The notes under the pieces are model-generated. The model worked only from the letters and a program-made list of their open reading frames with translations, was not told the DNA's origin and searched no databases. Shown here one piece after another: positions 50,460 to 62,713 of a stretch of DNA of 64,000 bases. Both the position numbers and the translations under genes were made by a program. Origin of the DNA: Glycine soja (Eukaryota > Streptophyta > Magnoliopsida > Fabales > Fabaceae); assembly GCF_004193775.1 (NCBI RefSeq), contig NC_041019.1, forward strand, positions 15,223,020 to 15,287,019. The letters are read 5' to 3'. Positions within the stretch are counted from its first letter, which is position 1. Each line of letters starts with the position of its first letter.

Positions 50460-50890
50460 AAGATCCACATGGGATGTACCCTCCCTTGTTCTCTTTGAAC
50501 AACCAAGTGGATGTACCCTCCACTTGAACTGATCCACAAGAGATGTATCCTCTCTTGTTCTCAGTATAACAACCCAAGTAGATGTACCCTCTACTTGTAC
50601 CACAAAGGATGTACCCTCCAATGTGTCAGGACAAATGATTCTCAGGCGGTTAGTCCTTTGAATCTTTGTAAGGGGAAACAAAAGATATCTCAGGCGGTTA
50701 GTCCTTTGAAATCTTTTGTTTAAGGGGAAGGGAAGAATCAAAAGAATTCTCAGACGGTTAGTCCTTTGAATTCTCTTGGAAAGAGAGAAGGGAGACATAA
50801 AAGAATTCAGGCGGTTAGTCCTTCTATTCTTTTGGCAAAGGGAGAAGAGAGACACAAAAGAATTCAGGCAGTTAGTCCTTCTATTATTTT
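50460..50890. repeat. two families of short tandem repeats inside the solo LTR
   Basis: First, five GGATGTACCCTCC-like units at 50474-50625. Then five CAGGCGGTTAGTCCTT-like units at about 50642-50880, spaced 40-60 bp apart. Read on the minus strand they make an Arg/Thr-Asn repeat frame that is not a real protein. Confidence 0.9.
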
Positions 50891-51204
50891 TGCAAAGGGA
50901 GAAGAGAAGAAAAAATAGCACACTTTTATTTTCTACAAAATTTTCACTTGCAAAAAAACAAGGTTTGGAAAAACAAAACTTAGAAAGCTTTTTGGAAAAG
51001 GAAGAACAAGAAGAGAGATGAGTAGAAAGGAATTCTTAGAAGTTTCTCAAAAATAGTTAAAGAGTTGTAAAAGTTCTATTGAATGCAAGTCAAGGTCTTA
51101 CTTTTATAGACTCTTCATGTCTGGTCAAGAAAACCATTGGAAGAGTTATAACCTTGAGAAAATCATGTCAAGAGTTGCAACTTTTGACCTTTTATTCAAA
51201 AGTT

Positions 51205-51415
51205 ATCACTGGTAATCGATTACCACAATCATGTAATCGATTACACAATACATTTTATGAAAAGTTGTGACTCTTCACAATTGGATTTGAATTCCAACGT
51301 TCAGATACACTATTTGAAAAATATTTTGGAACGTTGCAAATAAGTTAAAAACATTTTGAAATTAAATTTGGTCACTGGTAATCGATTACATGAAACTGGT
51401 AATCGATTACCAGAG
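51205..51415. repeat. four palindromic TAATCGATTA motifs inside the solo LTR
   Basis: GGTAATCGATTACC-like palindromes occur as two pairs near 51211/51231 and 51376/51399. TTGAATCTTGA-type short repeats follow at 51540-51700. Confidence 0.88.
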
Positions 51416-52319
51416 AATAAATACTTTGGTAACTTAGAAATTTTTTAGAAAACTCTTTTGTAAAACAAAATTGTGCTATGTTTGGATATTTTGAAAAAAT
51501 ACTTCCCTTGTGAAGTCTTAATTGTTGCTTTTCGATTTCTTCTCTTGAATCTTGAAATCAACTTCTCTTGAATCTTAATCTTGATTGTTCTTTAATCTTG
51601 AATCTTGAAACTTAATTGTTCTTGAATCTTGATTCTTTGAGACTTGATTCTTGAAGCCTGATTCTTTGGAACTTGCTTAACTCTTGATTCTTTGACATCA
51701 TCAAAATAATCTTGGAAGTCATTGCTTCCACAGGTCTTTCTTGTGATCATATACTCCATATATTTGTCCAGGTTAATATTTCAGAATTGACACAATGTTT
51801 GTTAATGAACACGTGGTTTAAGTTTGCAAAGAAAGATGCACAGAGTGACATAAGGTATAATAATTGTTAGGCTTTTGAAAAGAATGCAAGGTACTTGTTG
51901 CTGATGGAATCATATAGAAAGGTTAAAGTTATTGTTGCTAAAAATCTTCAAGATTATTCAGAGAAAAGAATGAAGGTTATGAATGAATATAATTTGCTAA
52001 GGAGTAAAAAATCAAGTGAGAGCTAACAAAATTTGTCGCGGATAGAAGGGGGATGCATCAATGTTTATGATCCACCAATTGCTAGAGCCAAAGGTGGTAG
52101 AGGTAACAAAAAATAAGATCTTCACATACTACCTAATAACGTTTAAGTAAAAGGTGTGGGTCTTGTAGAGAAACTGGACATAATAGGAGAAGTTGTCCCA
52201 ACAAAGAAACCCGTGCTACATTTGATGACATAACGTTGCCAAACATTTCAGAGATGGATATGTATCAAGCTAACTACAGCAACTCATATTCAGTAAATAA
52301 CATTGTCGGTTTAGCTTAG

Positions 52320-54540
52320 TTGGTAGTGTCATTGTAACCACTTGAAATATATTAATGTGATGGTTATTGTTGATGTTGTGTATGGTATAATTCTAAACGC
52401 AAATGGTGCTTTCATTTTGTTTATTGTATGCAGGAAGATGATTATGATGAAAGTGTAGTTGGTATTGATTGACCCTCAAGAGAACCTTGTACTTACACTT
52501 TTATGTCTATCAAAGGATTTGCTGGATAAGTTGCTGGATAAGTTGATTGATCTATTTGTTGTATTATCCTAAATTGAATCATGTATAACGGATATCTTGT
52601 GTAATGGAATGCAATTTTTTTTGTAATAAGTCGTTGTTTACTATGGTTGTAATGACCTTTTTAATGGACTGGTAATTAAATATGTGCATTGTTTGTGGGT
52701 TATGTGTGAGAGTGTGGTCCTTTATTTCAAGATAATTATGTTATATGAAGTGATCTAGGCCTTTTTCAACCCCTAAATGTTATATTCTTTATTCATTTTT
52801 CTATTATGTACGGCCAAGTAAAGAACTTGATATAGGGCATTTAACTTTATAATAGGATATGATATCAAACCTTTTTTTTATGAAAACTATTAAAATACTC
52901 GTGCATTCGCACAAGCTTGCTTTTGTTTTTACGCATGTTTTAAATACACTTGCTTATAAAATTTAAATTTTATATTAAAACAAGCATAATTAATTATTTT
53001 GTATTTATATTCTCTAAACATGAAAAAATGATTAGAATAATAAAGCAAAAAAACTAATTCAATGAAATTCTAATTTTTAGGCTATTTAAATCATCATATG
53101 CTATTATTTGAAAATTGAAACTATTGTTCATGTTCTTACTTGTTTTCATCTTGATAAATTGTATTTCAATATATTTATTATGATTTATCTAACAAAAAAT
53201 CAACATTGTTAAAATTATTTTAATTTATGATGATATTCAATACATAATATTTTGTAAAAAAAATATTTTATAAATCAATATTAAAATATTTATTATACAA
53301 TCATGCAAAAAATGATATTTAACCTTATTATATAAATATTAAACAAAGAGACAAAATATTATTTTATAGTATAAAAATTTAAACTACATAATATAAATAT
53401 TATTAAAAATAGTCTATTAATAAAGTTATTTTATATGATTTCCAAGTAAAAATCATTTTATAGGATTTTGAATTAAAGCTCTGTGACTCATAATGGTTTT
53501 GCCTATAATAGTGTTGAGCATTATTGTCTATCATTAATGATATTTTTGGTCTCTATCATAAAAGAATAATTTCATTTATAATACTATTAAGTATTTTAAA
53601 AGTATTGAAATACAAATATATTTATTATATAATTATGTAGAATTTATATTTATATATAAATAATAATTAACAAAATTTTAATATAAAAATTTATTAACTT
53701 AGAGATAAAATATAAATTTGTAATAATTATATTAACTAATTATATTTAAATAAATTTTTAGCATAAAGTTTTCAGCCACATAATATAAATATTATTCAAC
53801 CAAATTTTTATCTATTTCATTATTTTCATAAAATTTGTAAATAAAAATAATTTTACAAGATTTCAAATTTAAAATGAATATTGTTGAGTCTTTGATATGA
53901 ATTTGTGTTAAATACTTGAAGAGTTTTGCCATCCATAATATTTTTTGTCTATATTAATTTCAAGTAGGGTTATTTCGTGTGAATAATATTTGTGATATCC
54001 ATCTTAAAAACTCAAATTAATTTAATTTACGACATTAATGAGTAAGTATTTTAAATAATTTTGTAATAAATATTTTAACTAATTAGATTTAAATTCATTT
54101 ATACTAAAAAAAACTTAACCTTAATTTGTTAATATTAATTAACAAAATATTTATTTATAAAAATATTTAAATTTATTTTATATTATTTTAAATTAAAAAT
54201 AAATCATGTTCATTGTTTTGATATGTAATGCAAAAAGAGCTTTCCCCCAAATGGTTCACCTATGATGGCACAGAGAATAATTATTTCCGATGAATGATAC
54301 ATGTAAAAAACATATATGTAGAAAAAATATTATCATGTGTTAGTATTAATAACAAGTTAGGTCAAATGACAAATGGTCCTAGTGCCATAACACTTCGAAA
54401 TCCAACAAAAATATGACAAATAAAGGTTTGTTGACAGCCCCAAACAAAATGCATTAACCCCAATCCGATGGACACCGATATACATTTCATGTTACCAAAA
54501 AAAATGAATGTTTGATGCCTTCATCCCTAATAAGATTAAT
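52320..54540. other. no gene recognised; extreme AT-rich stretch
   Basis: From 52850 to 54240 the DNA is almost only A and T. Two diverged copies of a segment containing ACATAATATAAATATTATT (about 53385 and 53778), followed by TTTTGCC and CATAATG/CATAATA words, suggest an old tandem duplication of about 400 bp. Confidence 0.5.
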
Positions 54541-55100
54541 TACTTCATTGATGGCAGGGGCTTCTAAGCAACCTTTTCCCACTATTGATATGCATTAGCC
54601 ATAAGTGTGTCACGTTCTTCATTGAATTCACCAATCAACAAATCAAGGACGATCGCCATCTTTATATATTGCTCATGAAGGACTTGCATCAAATAATTAA
54701 TATGTTGTCATGAATCCGTTGATCATTTTACTACCTATCATGCATAACTAAGCAAGTTGGATACTGAAACCATAATTCTTATCGGGGAAATTTGATTTGG
54801 GTTAAAAGTATATTGCATGTCTAGCCATTGTAAAACCCACAATGACAACGTGAAACTGCAACAGAAATTCCAAACCAGAAAAAGACAACATTTAGATTTA
54901 TTAACAACCAATGATTATAGCCAACAAATTTAACGGAATATATTACGATCAAAACATACCTATGGCAATAAGCAGGAATGCCACATGCTTCCTGTATGTC
55001 CCAGTTGTCTCCCTGAACCAAGTTGTTTAGATAGTTTGCTGGAAAAAGGGGAGACCCTATCATTTGAATCACAACATTATATTGATCCAACAAATACTAT
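54540..55100 (-). pseudogene. unrecognised exon-like fragments
   Basis: Minus-strand stretches such as QMIGSPLFPANYLNNLVQGD and IQEACGIPAYCHR (about 55093-54958), and VLDLLIGEFNEERDTLMANA (about 54670-54610), are protein-like but stop-interrupted. Family not recognised. They may be the 3' part of the decayed gene whose other pieces lie at 57.5-61.4 kb. Confidence 0.35.
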
Positions 55101-56053
55101 GTATGAATCATTTCTAGTAGCATTTACAATAATACAAGTAGTTCAAGTATACAACACTTGATGAATCAAATGGCCCATCCACTTACAATTAATGTCATGT
55201 GTTGGTGTCTACGGGGAATGGTCAACTCCAACATGAAGGAATCGAGGTGGTGAATTAATCGGTCTTTTAAAGAAATCACCATTAAATACCAATACCCACT
55301 AAGTTCATAAATGGGAATATATATCTATTGTATCAAAACAAAATATTAGTTACCAAACAATGATTTCTATAAGGTCAATTCAGACAACCTTATTCATAGA
55401 ATATCATATAATGGAGCATACACTTGATAAGTTCATATATGGAAAGCTACAAAAATTATATAGATTGAAACATTACAAATTTAAGTTGGTTGAAAGGTTC
55501 CATCCACTCATACGCGTAAGTTGAAACAAGATTTTAAATCCTTATATCTTCAATTATGTCTCTCTGGTATTTAAAAAAAGGCCTCACTAAATAAACATGG
55601 GCCAATGGCCAAAAATTTATGTTATTTGTTTTTGTTTACATACCACAGACATTAGTGGTAAGCATCATATATGTTGTTCAGTAATGTGCTGCTGCAACCA
55701 AGTCACCTTCATTGTTGTTCAATCAATGATCTTAAAAGAGAAATATTATTGTTGAGCATATTAAGGTTTACTTGACAATAGTCATAACACATACAGTTGT
55801 TCAACCAATATATCCTAAGTGAAAAACATTTGGTGATATATGATATATGATGTTATGTCAATTAAAATGCACCTCACGGTTGATGACATTTTCAGGAGAC
55901 AAACTTTGAAAATGTTCTTTGGTTCCTTCATGATAGCCCATCTTGAAGACCACCTCTCTAATAATGATATATGAAAAAAAGCATGTTGTAACTCTTAAAC
56001 AAACAAAAGATGTAAGTAATTATGCCCAATGAAGCCACACATAACATACCTTG

Positions 56054-57267
56054 TGATAACTGCAAAATTTGAGTTAATTTGATAGTCAATATTGGCTAAG
56101 AATGATTGCAATTTTTTTACTTTACCGGTGTTTTTAATGAAATAATAAAGAAATTAATATCTTTGCAGTTTTTGATTAGCAAAAGTTAAAAGAAGATTTC
56201 AAGTGCTTTGGAGAAAAATTGATGCAAAAACTTGAAAAAAAGTTAAAGATTTAGTCAGCTCACTTAGCGCGCAAGCTAGGCCCAGTGCATTTCCTCGCTT
56301 AGTGGCCAGCTCAAGCTTAGCACGAAGAAGGCCCACAAAGAAGCACAAAGGCGCGCTTAGCGCGAAAGCCCGTGCTAAGCGCAAGGTCGCATGGAAATTA
56401 AGCTACCTTAGGCTTATAAAAGAAGTATGAAGCAAAGGAAAGACACACCGGGATACCAATCCCTACACACCTACAGACCAAGACATCGAGACTCAGAGCT
56501 CTTTAATGAATACATCCTAAATCCGAGTATCTCAAATAGGGGAAACCTCGATCTATATCTATTATTCCTTTCTCTTCCTCTATCCATCCCTCTTCTTCCA
56601 TCCACATCAACCTATAAAGTGTAAATGAGAGGCTAAACCCCTATTGTTGGGAGCCTGACAGGCCAACACCCTTGTAATGTAATTGTTCTTATTATCTATT
56701 GAATGCAAATTCTATTTCTATTGCTTCTTTTCTACTCTTCATCTTTATTGTATGTTCTGATCATCCATGCGTTAGTTTTAGGGATTATACATTGGGAAAT
56801 GGTAATTTCTAAATAATTGGGAAAAGGCATTTAAACAATTCATTGTTAAGGATTGAGTGACTTTGTTTTGTCTCTGCATACATCACCATGCTTAATGCAA
56901 TTTAGTATATGTGTGTGGAAATTAGGAAAACATTTAATAGAGAAAAACATTAATATTGCATCAAGAGTAGTTTGGCATGTGAAACCCCAACATATTTGCA
57001 ATCTGAATTTATCTTTTATCGTCATCTTTATCTTATATTTTTCTTATCTATTTTATCTTGTACTTTTTTATCTTTATCATCTTTTAATTTAAATATTTGT
57101 CTTTTCTTTTATCTTTCTTTATCTTTTATTTTAAATTCCTTATCTATTGCTTGTAAATTGGGTTTGCATCAATCTAAGTACAAAAATAGTCGATGTGGAT
57201 TCGACACTCAGACTTTCGAGTACTTTACTACTTGAGACAAATTGGTACACTTGCCAACGAGTTAACA
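56054..57267 (+). mobile_element. solo LTR, 1214 bp (family with GCGCTTAGCGCG palindromes)
   Basis: Starts TGATAACTGCAAAATTTGAG, ends GCCAACGAGTTAACA, and is flanked by CCTTG (56049-56053 and 57268-57272). It has a TATA box CTTATAAAAG at about 56413 and a GC-rich palindromic island (CGCGCTTAGCGCGAAAGC) at 56270-56395. No internal genes or second LTR. The same family, inverted, is at 61515-62713. Confidence 0.93.
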
Positions 57268-57513
57268 CCTTGCTAATGCTTATGGGTTAAAAATGTGAGC
57301 ATAATTTTCCAGTTTTTCAATGTTTAATCCCATGTCTACTGTGGGTTTGAATATAGTTTTAATATGTTTCTCCACGAACACAAGGCACATAGTTTAGGTG
57401 CATCATTTTATAACATATTGTTTTTGGTATGGACTATGGCTAATGATAATTAAGTTACCTTTGGCATTATGTGGCCTATTGTTTTGTAATATTCTTGATT
57501 TTTGTGATCTACG

Positions 57514-58070
57514 CCATGTGTCGATCTTTGGTTGACACTTTGTTGTTGGACATGGTTTGACTTCCTGGGAATTGGAATTGAAATTCTACATCCAACATTT
57601 CCTTTTGATGTTGAATGGGCCTGCAAAACAAATCATTGATAATGCTTCCTATACGTATTTGTTGTAAAAGTAGGACAATACCATATGTGGAACTGGGATT
57701 TTGATGCAAAATGCAATGTTATTCACATTCCATCCACCGTCAATTAGGGTATCATTAGTTGTTGTAACCAACTCATATATTGATGTAGGTGCAACTATTG
57801 CCTTGCCCTGTGCAACATCCTTTGATGCACCAAAAAATGACCCATTGTTTGTTGACCTCACGTTATGAGGTTGTTTCAGAGTAGTTGGTGAAGCACCTAT
57901 GGGAGGTTTGTGTACAGTCGGGTGGGGCTTCACATTGAACACAAAGTTGTTGTTATGTTTAGTGTGCATGGTGCTTCTTGAGACATTAGAGGTTGTTTCA
58001 AGCTTAGCTATCTTCCATAACATAATATCACTTTTTTTGTCCACCTCCTCCCCACGATTTCTTGTCTCTT
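57514..58070 (-). pseudogene. unrecognised minus-strand reading frame
   Basis: Residues such as KLETTSNVSRSTMHTKHNNN, KPHPTVHKPPIGAS and SIYELVTTTNDTLIDGGWN (58044-57649), then SQTMSNNKVSTKDRHMA to a stop at about 57514. Composition is protein-like and Ser/Thr/Asn-rich. No domain recognised. Same strand as the fragments at 60-61.4 kb, so probably one decayed gene. Confidence 0.35.
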
Positions 58071-59224
58071 AAAAAAAGACAAAAGAGTGTAAGGATTTTC
58101 CTAACATAAGGGTCGTTTAAATGATGCATTACAAAAGATTTTAAATCCATATTGACGACATCGTACCTCGGCCAATTTTTGAAACCCTTTTTTCATTAGC
58201 AATAAGACATCCACTTTCTTCTCCAACTTAATGACATGCTCATCAGTATCGTCCACCTATTTAGAACTAAATACTTATTAATGATATCTAAAGAAAGCAC
58301 ATCACACATTACCTATATACCTTCTCACCGTCGCCGATGTTGGTTGGGAGGGGAGGAGGGCTTGATTGGTTGTGTTAATCCCATGGTTTACCAAGTTCCT
58401 CCATACATGAAAGAAAAATACATGAGTAAGTCTAAAACATGTGTAGCACAACTTTATCTTAAATGACAATATGCATCTTGAAAGTGTTCTATAGGCACTC
58501 ACTCATCTCCTAACACGTAAAAGGTGTTTGAAAAATCCATGGTTATAGAAATAACGATATCAACACTAAGGTTCTCAATATGCAAGTATAACAAACTTGA
58601 TTTCAATCTTCAAATGGTAGTAGGTTTTCTTTTCCCGCCACCACATACTAATAATATCTATAATTGAGAACATAGTTAGTTTGCATTAAATGCACATATT
58701 TTCATTTGCATATATGTTATCTATACATTTTGGCTTGACATGATTGGGAAGACCCACAATTAGGTAATGTTACCTGGAATGACTCCTATTCAATTGGGCT
58801 AGAAATTGTAGCCCAAAAAATTTATCCATGTTGTGTAGATAAAAAAGATAAACGAATAACTAATTGTATTTTTTCATAAAAATTAAATACAAATAAGAGG
58901 TAATTTTTTTATCACTATCATATGGTATAAATAAAATATTTTATCACTATACATTAAAAGATAATGTTGTGTGCTGATTTTTCTCATTAAATTGTATTAT
59001 TTAGGAAGTAGTTTGTAGATAATTTATATTCTACCCCAAAAGAAAAATGATCATTCTTCATCGTGTATCACTATGACAAAAGTGTTAACCTTGATGTACT
59101 ACAACTTGCAACACATCATAATACACTGCTCACAATGTTTGCAGCCGATGTGGTCCACCAAATTTGCATTCCTTCCAGGCATGTCTATTGTCATTGAATG
59201 ACAAGTACACATTTGTCCTCTTTA

Positions 59225-59703
59225 AGAGCATCTCCAATAGGTGTTCTTACTCCTTGATCTTCCATGCAAGATCTGATCTTGCTAAGATCTGTTACTGGAG
59301 TAAGAGAATTGTCCTTCACCGTGGAGATATGTTCTTCTATAAGAACAACCAAGATCAACACACGAATCCCACAAAAATGATATTTTAATGACTTTCTCCA
59401 CAACCAAAGGGTCATGCACGATCAATATCAATATATAAATACTAAAATATTATGTTATTTTATTATTTAATAAATTTTTAATGTTAAAATAATATTTATT
59501 AATAAATTTATATTTTAGTATTAATTATTTTAAAACAAATTATAAATAAATATTAGATGATAGGTCCCTTGTGGGACCTATAAAAATGGTTTAAGATCTC
59601 AAAGTGAGATCTACTATTGGAGTAAAAAATTGAGGAGATCTTAAGAGTGATATGACACTGTGGGATCCACCAAAAAGGTGGTTAATCCTATTGGATATGC
59701 GCT
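59225..59703. mobile_element. MITE with GAGCATCTCCAATAG ends
   Basis: The left end AGAGCATCTCCAATAGG pairs with the right end, whose complement is AGCGCATATCCAATAGG. The 479-bp body contains inverted GATCTTAAGA-type words and no coding sequence. GAGCATCTCCAAT ends are a common plant MITE signature. TSD not resolved. Confidence 0.7.
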
Positions 59704-60041
59704 TGAAAAATAATTTGAAATCAACATAATCCATTTCGTCCTGGTAATACAAATATATTTATTTTAAATTGTGTGTTTTTATTATATTTGTCCGGGAACA
59801 AATAATACTAGAACAACCAAAAAAACTCATATGATTGACTTTAAAACAATAAAGAAGACAACTAAATGAAATTAAAAACATAGCTAAATAATCCAATAAT
59901 CGCCTTTCATCCATAACTTTCTAGAGCCTAACCTTAGCAAAACAACTTTTACACCCTTCACACATCATACCCTTATAAAATACTCCAACCATGGTAAATA
60001 TATATGTTCCATGTTGAATCCTCTACGTCTTTCTGTCACCA

Positions 60042-60480
60042 CCTCCATTTCTAAGGCATCGATTTCCCCCCTGAGCAATGCGTTTTCTATTTGCAATTGC
60101 TCTTTTCATGCAAGGCTTGATGGAGTTGGACTTCCAATTTCCTAATAGTGTAGAAATTCAAATCTTGTATTTTCTTTCCACTTGTGCTAAGGAGTCTGTC
60201 AATCAATGAAGCAACAATGTCCTCTTTTGCATCTTCATCATTGTTTGCAAACTTCCCAAGGCAAACAACATTGCTTCCAATTTGATCAATAAACATTGAA
60301 TCATAAAACCTACAATATACAAATCCATCAATGTTCATCATGTCACGAGGAGTATATGTAGGATTTTGGTTTCCGAATAAGTTGCATGTGTGGGATAGCA
60401 AACCAGTCATATTGTACTCCACAACAAACCTTGTGCTATTGCACTCCTCCGCCTTATTCTGCGAACTTGTATTCTTTAAG
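60042..60480 (-). pseudogene. unrecognised protein fragment with a coiled-coil tail
   Basis: Minus strand: NLFGNQNPTYTPRDMMNIDG, FVYCRFYDSMFIDQIGSNVV and CLGKFANNDEDAKEDIVASL, then a heptad-like DLNFYTIRKLEVQLHQALHE. After a small frameshift near 60092 comes QIENALLRGEIDALEMEVV. Family not recognised. Part of the same decayed minus-strand locus. Confidence 0.45.
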
Positions 60481-60639
60481 GATCATATCAAATTCATGGA
60501 TCAATAGTGAATGTTAATTAATCTATGATTTTTTTTTATTTAAGGTCATATCTAGACTACAATATTTTTTTTCTAAAAAAAAAAAAGCAAACACAAATAC
60601 CTTCACCATAACAAGAAGACTATGCCTTCACCTTCTCTG

Positions 60640-60860
60640 AAAAAGATGTATATTGTTTGGTGGGACTATTTTTCGTTTCAAACTTGCAAGGTTTGTCCAA
60701 TGCAAGGAACTTGCAATGTCTCTCCCACGCAACCACAACCTTTTGGTATGAGGAAAATCCTTATTAATGGGATATGGAGACCCCCAGAACATGCTTAGCA
60801 CATTCAGCCCAACTATGATATATCCCTGGTTTGAGACCTTTAAACACCACATAAGTCTTT
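60640..60860 (-). pseudogene. RNase H1 N-terminal / caulimovirus viroplasmin-like domain fragment
   Basis: Minus strand from about 60845: YVVFKGLKPGIYHSWAECAK and HVLGVSISH, two stops, then GFSSYQKVVVAWERHCKFLA. The pattern VFKG...PGIY..W.EC...V.G followed by F.S...A is the small RNA/DNA-hybrid-binding fold (Pfam name Cauli_VI), also found in plant host and transposon proteins. Two adjacent stops replace the expected Y-K region. It is upstream of the coiled-coil fragment, consistent with one gene. This is a host or transposon relic, not evidence for a virus on its own. Confidence 0.65.
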
Positions 60861-60964
60861 TCCTTGTGGATTTGGTCAGCCATTGCTATGCATTTGATGA
60901 TAAAGAGACCAATAAGAAAACAACATGCCTAATGATAAATATGCCAACAATAAATTAAAATCTT

Positions 60965-61399
60965 ACCTTCAGCATTACTATCCCCATAGGTACAAAGGTT
61001 TTGTTTGGACGGTACTTTTCCACCACTGGGTTTTTCTTTTGACCGTTGTTTGTGTCACACAAGTTTTGAAAATGGAAAAATACTTTAATGTGAAACACTA
61101 AATTTGAAGAAATAAAGTTTACTTTGGGTTTATCCTAAGTGGCTAAGTGAGAAGAACATAACAAAGTTCAAACTAAACACTAACCTTTTCGGCAGACGTC
61201 ACTGGTTACCAAAATCTTTTACAGAGGATGAAATGAAACACTCATTTAGTTGTTGCTCTTTGTGAAGTTTAGGTTGCATTGCAAACGAATTTAAGGCATT
61301 TGTGATTACTAATACATTGCTTGTAGTGTTTAGCCTTGCCCGCTTGCATACAATCAAATCACATTTATGTTGAACCTCACGTAATTGAACCCTAGTCAT
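60965..61399 (-). pseudogene. 5' exons of the decayed minus-strand locus, unrecognised
   Basis: Minus strand: MTRVQLREVQHKCDLIVCKR, then ITNALNSFAMQPKLHKEQQ (61399-61199). Then a likely exon with NPVVEKYRPNKTFVPMGIVM (about 61055-60966) ends at a GTAAGA donor. Family not recognised. Confidence 0.4.
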
Positions 61400-61514
61400 C
61401 TATAACAAGTATCAATTTTTAGGGTTAAATGCAATTTTAAATTATTGTTGCAATTGGTGAATACCCAATTTTTAGGGTAACTGACAAACGTGTTTGACTG
61501 ATTTTGATGTGTCT

Positions 61515-62713
61515 TATTAACTGATTAGCAAGTGTACCAATTTTATCACAAGTAGTATAGATTAAAACGGAAGACCAAGTATCGAGTCCACAGGGACTTT
61601 GTTTGTACTTGTGTTGGTAAATACCCAATTTGTAAGCAATAGAAGAGGGAGTAGAATAGAAATAAAGAGAATGAAAGAAATTAAATTTAAAAAGACAATA
61701 ATAATAAAAATAAGCAAGAAGAGAAAAAAGATGAATGCAAAAGATGAGTTCAGAATGCAATTATGTTAGGGCCTAACATGCCTAACTACCCTTGAGGCAA
61801 TATTGATGTTTTTCTCTATTAACTATTTTTCCAATTTCCACCCACATCTACTAATATGCACAACCCTGATCCCTCATGATGAAGAGCCTAATTTATGTAT
61901 TCTCTCTCCTAAATCCCTTTGCAAATATTAAATCATAAACAACATTAAGTATAAAGATGTATGTAGAGGCACAACAAAGTCACTATATCCCTAGTAATGT
62001 AATGTTGAGATGCCCTTTTCCAGTTATTTAGACATTACCATTTCCCAATGAATAATCCCTAAAAATAGATGCATGGATGACCAAACCACACAATAACAAT
62101 GAAAATCAGAAAAGAATAATAGAAATTGAAATTGCATTAATAGATAAGAAGAGTAGTTACATTACAAGGGCTTTGGCTGCTAGGTTCCAGTAGAGGGGGG
62201 TTTAGCCTCTCATAGCCATGAGAGGCTTGACACTTCAAAGGCTAATAGAAGAAAGGGCTGGATGACTAGTAGTAAGAAAAGGGGAAATGACTAAGAAAGA
62301 GGGTTTCCCCTAAGGGATAGACTCAGACTTTTGATAGCTCTCAGACTCTGTGTGTCTTTCCCTTCTGCTTCCTCCTCTTTATATAGGCTCCAAGTAGCTT
62401 AATTTTCACGTTGAATTCGCGCTTAGCACGGGCTTTCGCGCTAAGCGCGCCTTTGAGCTTCGTTGAGGGATTTTCCGCACGCTAAGCGAGCTATCCAATT
62501 CTTCAATTTTTCTTCAAGGCTTTTTCTTTCACTTTTTGCCTCAATTTTCCTTCAAAGCACTTGAATTCTTCTTCTCTTGACTTGTGCTAATAAAAAATAG
62601 TACAAATGTTAATTTCTTCATTATTTCATTAAAAATAATAATAAAGTAAATAAATCACACTCATTTATTAGCCAAAATTGACTATCAAATTAGTTTATAT
62701 TTCACAGTTATCA
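61515..62713 (-). mobile_element. solo LTR, 1199 bp, inverted relative of 56054-57267
   Basis: On the minus strand it starts TGATAACTGTGAAATAT at 62713. It runs through the CGCGCTTAGCGCGAAAGCCC island and a TATA box CCTATATAAAG (about 62380), and ends AATCAGTTAATA at 61515. The final CA has mutated to TA. A perfect TSD, TGTCT, lies at 61510-61514 and 62714-62718. Confidence 0.93.

Larger units (their letters stand above)
50126..51732. mobile_element. solo LTR, 1607 bp, inserted in the MULE SWIM finger
   Basis: Begins TGTTGGATCAAG and ends GCTTCCACA, flanked by a perfect 5-bp duplication GGTCT (50121-50125 and 51733-51737). Removing the insert and one GGTCT rejoins the MULE frame exactly (ELIGL then SCDH). 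No second LTR, primer site or coding region inside, so it is a solo LTR from recombination. It contains internal tandem repeats and a TATA-like CTTTTATAGA near 51111. The motif TACTGGTTCGGCCACAATCC is familiar from abundant legume repeats. Confidence 0.93.
48100..52319 (+). pseudogene. FAR1-related / MULE (Mutator-like) transposase, decayed and split by a solo LTR
   Basis: The domain order is that of plant FAR1/MuDR-type transposases. An acidic N-terminal region with degenerate GF-EG-D repeats lies at 48240-48436. The FAR1 DNA-binding domain spans about 48520-48790 (SFEVAYKIYYWFARFNGFAA, YLCYREGF, TRYGCKAH). The MULE catalytic domain spans 49140-49566 (FGDILVFNTTYRKNKYDCPL, GFNHHNQTIVFA, ITNGDLAMKTSIRRVFPN, HRLCIWHI). 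The SWIM zinc finger has CSCCKMELIGL at about 50095-50125, completed after the LTR by SCDHILHIF. A zinc knuckle CGSCRETGHNRRSC sits at about 52157. The stop is at 52317. At both places where the family has its first two catalytic Asp (FDTTY and ITDGD), this copy has Asn. Many stops (e.g. ARKG-stop-VV, VVQ-stop-TY) and a frameshift near 49200 show it is dead. Confidence 0.9.

Noticed and set aside
50325..50921. A 198-residue minus-strand frame with RTNRL repeats
   Set aside because: Lies wholly inside the solo LTR and simply translates its tandem repeats.
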